In this document: in pieces, positions 14,737-17,540 of the stretch
How the letters are laid out: each line of letters starts with the position of its first letter
How positions within the stretch are numbered: the stretch's first letter is position 1
Assembly: GCA_020216965.1 (NCBI GenBank)
Contig: JAIWOJ010000005.1
Coordinates: 1 to 17,540 of the forward strand
Direction: 5' to 3'
From: Prosthecobacter sp.
GTDB taxonomy: Bacteria > Verrucomicrobiota > Verrucomicrobiia > Verrucomicrobiales > Verrucomicrobiaceae
Length of the DNA stretch: 17,540 nt
Program-made: the position numbers and the translations under genes
Notes under the pieces: model-generated
Told to the model about the DNA's origin: nothing
Databases searched by the model: none
What the model saw: only the letters and a program-made list of their open reading frames with translations

Positions 14737-15930
14737 ATGAAACGACGCTCATTCATTTCCAAGCTAGCCCTTGCGGCTTCACCGGCGCTAGCCAGCACGC
14801 CTAGCAGGGGGCCGCACACGCTGATTCATGTGTTCCTGCGTGGCGGGGCGGACACGCTGAATTTTTTCGTGCCCTACGCGGATGATCGCTACTACAGGCT
14901 GCGCCCGGCTCTGGCTGTCCCGATTTCTCAGGCGATTCGGGTTTCTGAACACTATGCCCTACATCCTGCCCTGCGACCTCTGGAGGCTGCCTTTAAGGAG
15001 GGGCGCTTCGGTGCTGTGCAGGCGGTGGGTGTGGATAATACCAGTGGCTCTCATTTTGATTGCCAAGATCAGATGGAGCATGGGGATTCCATGCAGGGTG
15101 CCCCGGCGGGGGGCGGCTGGCTGGGGCGCTTTTTGCGTCAGCACGATGCAGTCTCTGCTCTCTCTGCGGTCGCGATTGGGAGGAGCCTGCCAGAGTCTCT
15201 CCGCGGTGCCCCTGCGGTCAGCGTGCTAGAGCGCATGGATGAAATCGGCATCCGTGGGGCAGGAGATGCCTCTCCTGTGGTGCAGGCGCTGGAGGCAATG
15301 TACGGGGCGGAGGTCACGCTTCTTGGACGGCGTGGGCGGGAGACGCTGGACCTTCTGCGTCAGGTCAGCCGATTGCAGGGCAGGGGAGAGCCGCCGTCAG
15401 GCGGGGCTGAGTACCCCAAGGATGCTTTTGGTGTTGGCCTGCGGGAGATTGCGCGTCTGGTGAAGGCGCGTGTGGGCCTGCAAGTGGCCTGCATCGACCT
15501 TGGTGGCTGGGACACGCATTTCTTTCAGGGCAATGCCACGGGCACCCAGGCAGAGCGCATCGCGACGCTGGCGGCGGGCCTGGCGGCGCTGGAAAAGGAT
15601 TTGTCGGACTGCCCGGATACCTGGACGGTGATGGTCACCACAGAGTTTGGTCGGCGCGTCTATGAGAACGCCAGCCTGGGCACGGATCATGGGCGTGGTT
15701 TTGCCCTCATGGCCCTGGGTGCCAGGGTGAAAGGTGGACGTGTGCTGGGCTCCTGGCCAATCCGTGCGGAGGAGGATGTGAATGTGAACACCCCTGGGCC
15801 GGGTGGCCTCCATGCGGAGACGGATTACCGTGATGTTTTTGCCGAGGTGCTGCGCGGCTGTTTCGGCCTGCGGGCTGAGCTAGGCCGCATTTTTCCAGGT
15901 GCGTCCCTGCGCAGCACCGGCTTGATGTGA
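14737..15930 (+). CDS. DUF1501 family exported protein, partner of the DUF1800 gene
   Basis: DUF1501 (PF07394) proteins are exported and related in fold to the alkaline phosphatase/sulfatase superfamily; their substrates are unknown. The 397-residue protein starts MKRRSFISKLALAASPALAS, a short Tat-like signal. Family landmarks are HVFLRGGADTLNFFVPY (31-47), GGWDTH (256-261), TTEFGRR (301-307) and GTDHGRG (315-321). The Asp and His residues in these motifs are candidate metal ligands by analogy with the superfamily. The start ATG is 2 bp after the DUF1800 stop, and the two products are probably made together. The gene ends 12 bp from the stop of a second DUF1501 gene on the other strand. Confidence 0.93.
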   Translation: MKRRSFISKLALAASPALASTPSRGPHTLIHVFLRGGADTLNFFVPYADDRYYRLRPALAVPISQAIRVSEHYALHPALRPLEAAFKEGRFGAVQAVGVDNTSGSHFDCQDQMEHGDSMQGAPAGGGWLGRFLRQHDAVSALSAVAIGRSLPESLRGAPAVSVLERMDEIGIRGAGDASPVVQALEAMYGAEVTLLGRRGRETLDLLRQVSRLQGRGEPPSGGAEYPKDAFGVGLREIARLVKARVGLQVACIDLGGWDTHFFQGNATGTQAERIATLAAGLAALEKDLSDCPDTWTVMVTTEFGRRVYENASLGTDHGRGFALMALGARVKGGRVLGSWPIRAEEDVNVNTPGPGGLHAETDYRDVFAEVLRGCFGLRAELGRIFPGASLRSTGLM

Positions 15931-15942
15931 AGGGGGCGAGCC

Positions 15943-17280
15943 TCAGGCGATGATCTCGTTGAGGATGCGCCCGCCATTGACGATGTCGATCGGGCGAACG
16001 CCCTCCAGGACGAGTCGCTTCTCTGCATTGATGCCGAGCAGGCGATACATGGTCTTGGCGAGGTCTTCCGGCCCGACGGGGCTTTCACTGGGCTCAGCAC
16101 CGAGAGCATCCGACTGGCCGTGGACGTGGCCTTGCTTGACCCCACCCCCAGCCATGGCGATGGAAAAGACGCGCGGATAATGGTCGCGGCCGTTGGTGCT
16201 GTTGATCTTGGGCGTGCGGCCAAATTCGGAACTCACGAGCACGAGCGTGGTGGAGAGCATGCCGCGCTCGTCCAGATCGCGAATGAGGCGGGCGAAGGCC
16301 TGGTCGAAGGCGGGCGCCTGGCTTTCAAAAGAGCCCTTGATATTGCTGTGATGGTCCCAACTGCCATAGTTCACAGAGACCATGCGCACCCCGGCCTCGA
16401 CCAAGCGGCGGGCAAGTAAAAAACGCTGCCCGGCGCTGTTGCGGCCATACTCATCACGCAGCTTGTCGGGCTCGGCGTTCAAGTTGAATGCCTCGCGTGC
16501 TTGGCTGGAACTGATGAGGCTGTAGGCTGCACTATAAAAGCTATCCATAGCAGCCAGGGCATCGGATTTTTCCGCCGTGCGGAAGTGCTCATCTACAGCG
16601 GCTAGCAGGCTGCGGCGGCGCTCAAAGCGCTTGTCATCCACATCCTTTGGCGTGGCGAGATCACGCACGGTGAAACTTTTGTCTGCGGGGTCGCTACCCA
16701 GGGCAAAGGGGCCATAGGCACTGCTCATGTAGCCACTGCCCTGGTCTGGGGTAAACACGCCCGGCACGGCAACGTAAGGCGGCAGGTTATTGCGGCTGCC
16801 TAGCTCGTGGGAAATGATGGAGCCGAAGCTCGGAAACTTGATGGCTGGGCTGGGGCGGTAGCCGGTGAACATGTTGTGCGTGCCGCGCTCATGCGCCGCC
16901 TCCCCATGCGTCACAGAGCGGATCATGGTGATCTTGTCCAGGACCTTGGAGATGTGCTGGAATTTCTCCCCGACATATTCGCCTGTCACACCCTTGATCG
17001 GGCTGAAGGGACCCCGGTAATCAGGGCTGGCAAAAGGCTTGGGATCCCAGGATTCATGCTGGGCCATGCCGCCAGGCAGATAGATGTGGATGACAGAGCT
17101 GGCGATGGGCTTGAAGGTGGCCACCTCGGGCATGGCGAGCTGGGCGGCCTCCAGCTTCATCAACTGCGGCAGCGTGATGCCCAGCCCTGCTAGCGCACCG
17201 ACTTGAAAGAAGTCGCGTCGGCTTTGTGCCGTGGTGAAAGGAAGGCCATGTTCGCCAGTGCAGAGGGGATGCATTTTCAT
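15943..17280 (-). CDS. DUF1501 family exported protein, Planctomycetes/Verrucomicrobia type
   Basis: This 445-residue protein is a second DUF1501 member, clearly different from the shorter one it faces. Its Tat signal follows a 19-residue leader (SRRDFFQVGALAGLGITLPQL, 20-40). Landmarks are IHIYLPGGMAQHESWDPKP (64-82), HGEAAHERGTHNMFTGYRP (125-143), NYGSWDHHSN (304-313), SSEFGRTP (350-357) and NGRDHYPRVFSIAMAGGG (363-380). Conserved His and Asp residues in these blocks are likely metal ligands by superfamily analogy. Genes of this subfamily in Planctomycetes and Verrucomicrobia usually follow a DUF1549/DUF1553 cytochrome-like gene in the same operon. Here the upstream neighbour is instead divergent, so the usual partner is missing from this position. 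ATG 17280 is used; ATG 17274 is also possible. No Shine-Dalgarno sequence is seen. Confidence 0.93.
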   Translation of the reverse strand: MKMHPLCTGEHGLPFTTAQSRRDFFQVGALAGLGITLPQLMKLEAAQLAMPEVATFKPIASSVIHIYLPGGMAQHESWDPKPFASPDYRGPFSPIKGVTGEYVGEKFQHISKVLDKITMIRSVTHGEAAHERGTHNMFTGYRPSPAIKFPSFGSIISHELGSRNNLPPYVAVPGVFTPDQGSGYMSSAYGPFALGSDPADKSFTVRDLATPKDVDDKRFERRRSLLAAVDEHFRTAEKSDALAAMDSFYSAAYSLISSSQAREAFNLNAEPDKLRDEYGRNSAGQRFLLARRLVEAGVRMVSVNYGSWDHHSNIKGSFESQAPAFDQAFARLIRDLDERGMLSTTLVLVSSEFGRTPKINSTNGRDHYPRVFSIAMAGGGVKQGHVHGQSDALGAEPSESPVGPEDLAKTMYRLLGINAEKRLVLEGVRPIDIVNGGRILNEIIA

Positions 17281-17431
17281 AGGGGAATGGGCACTGCTAC
17301 GCGCTTGGCTCTCCCCTTTTACCCCCTAGGGCTGAAGCCAGCAAAGGCCGCACAACAGTTCGCAAAATCAGCAGCGTGGGTACATTCTTTTGTCTGGCTG
17401 TCTGGGCGGCGCTGTGAAAGGCTGTCCGGTC

Positions 17432-17540
17432 ATGAAATGCCTGCCTCGGACTGCTGCCCTCGTCACCACTCTATTTTCTGCTGCTTGTGCGGTAAGAGAT
17501 TCCCCGGAGCGCACGGCCGAGTTGGCCGCCTTTGCCCCGG
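17432..17540 (+). CDS. N-terminal part of a putative lipoprotein, cut by the window end
   Basis: The frame is open from ATG 17432 to the end of the window (36 complete codons). It begins MKCLPRTAALVTTLFSAAC, a typical type II signal peptide with Lys/Arg start, hydrophobic core and an SAAC lipobox (Cys19). The mature protein therefore probably begins as a lipid-anchored Cys followed by AVRDSPERTAEL. AAAGG-like bases (17417-17421, AAAGG) lie ten bases before the ATG. A GTG at 17414 is in frame. The family is unknown because the body of the protein lies outside the window. It is divergent from the DUF1501 gene, with about 150 bp between the starts, in which I see no clear promoter. Confidence 0.6.
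   Translation, partial: MKCLPRTAALVTTLFSAACAVRDSPERTAELAAFAP

Noticed and set aside
17281..17320. AGGGGA...TCCCCT pairing followed by TTTT (possible + strand terminator)
   Set aside because: The loop would be about 25 nt, and no + strand gene ends here; it lies upstream of a minus-strand gene start.
17437..17540. Alternative open frame at ATG 17437
   Set aside because: The product is rich in Cys and His without a signal or fold pattern, whereas the frame at 17432 has a proper lipoprotein signal.

Overview
The window is a chromosomal segment of a moderately GC-rich bacterium, most likely of the Verrucomicrobiota (Prosthecobacter/Verrucomicrobium-like). The assignment rests on protein character: a short RpoD/SigA-type sigma factor, a Tat-exported DUF1501 protein of the Planctomycetes-Verrucomicrobia type, a DUF1800/DUF1501 pair, small secreted proteins without clear relatives, and a near absence of Shine-Dalgarno sequences. 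There are no transposases, phage genes or CRISPR arrays.

Left part (1-7406), mostly housekeeping. The 3' part of a membrane-anchored Pro/Ala-rich protein (+) converges on aroB (-, 3-dehydroquinate synthase). A LOG-family phosphoribohydrolase-like gene (+) is divergent from aroB and converges on a pgk-tpiA glycolytic operon (-). Upstream of pgk, on the same strand, lie a secreted beta-propeller-like protein and a sigma-70 factor.

Middle (7407-7967). A 444-bp AT-rich non-coding stretch holds two perfect 8-bp-arm inverted repeats and a degenerate 34-bp tandem repeat. It leads into a tRNA-Gly(UCC) gene with an encoded CCA end.

Right part (7968-15930), all on +. A small secreted protein, an outer-membrane beta-barrel, a Wzc-type tyrosine autokinase/co-polymerase and a very short polysaccharide-export (OPX/Wza-like) protein form an exopolysaccharide export block. 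A four-helix membrane protein and a tightly packed DUF1800 (candidate Tat lipoprotein)/DUF1501 pair follow. The export block has no glycosyltransferase, flippase or polymerase. The short OPX protein together with a barrel porin looks like the arrangement in which a separate beta-barrel, not the OPX protein, spans the outer membrane. This is the most interesting system in the window.

Right edge. A second DUF1501 protein of a different subfamily lies on -, end-to-end with the first. The start of a lipoprotein gene (+) runs off the window, divergent from it.
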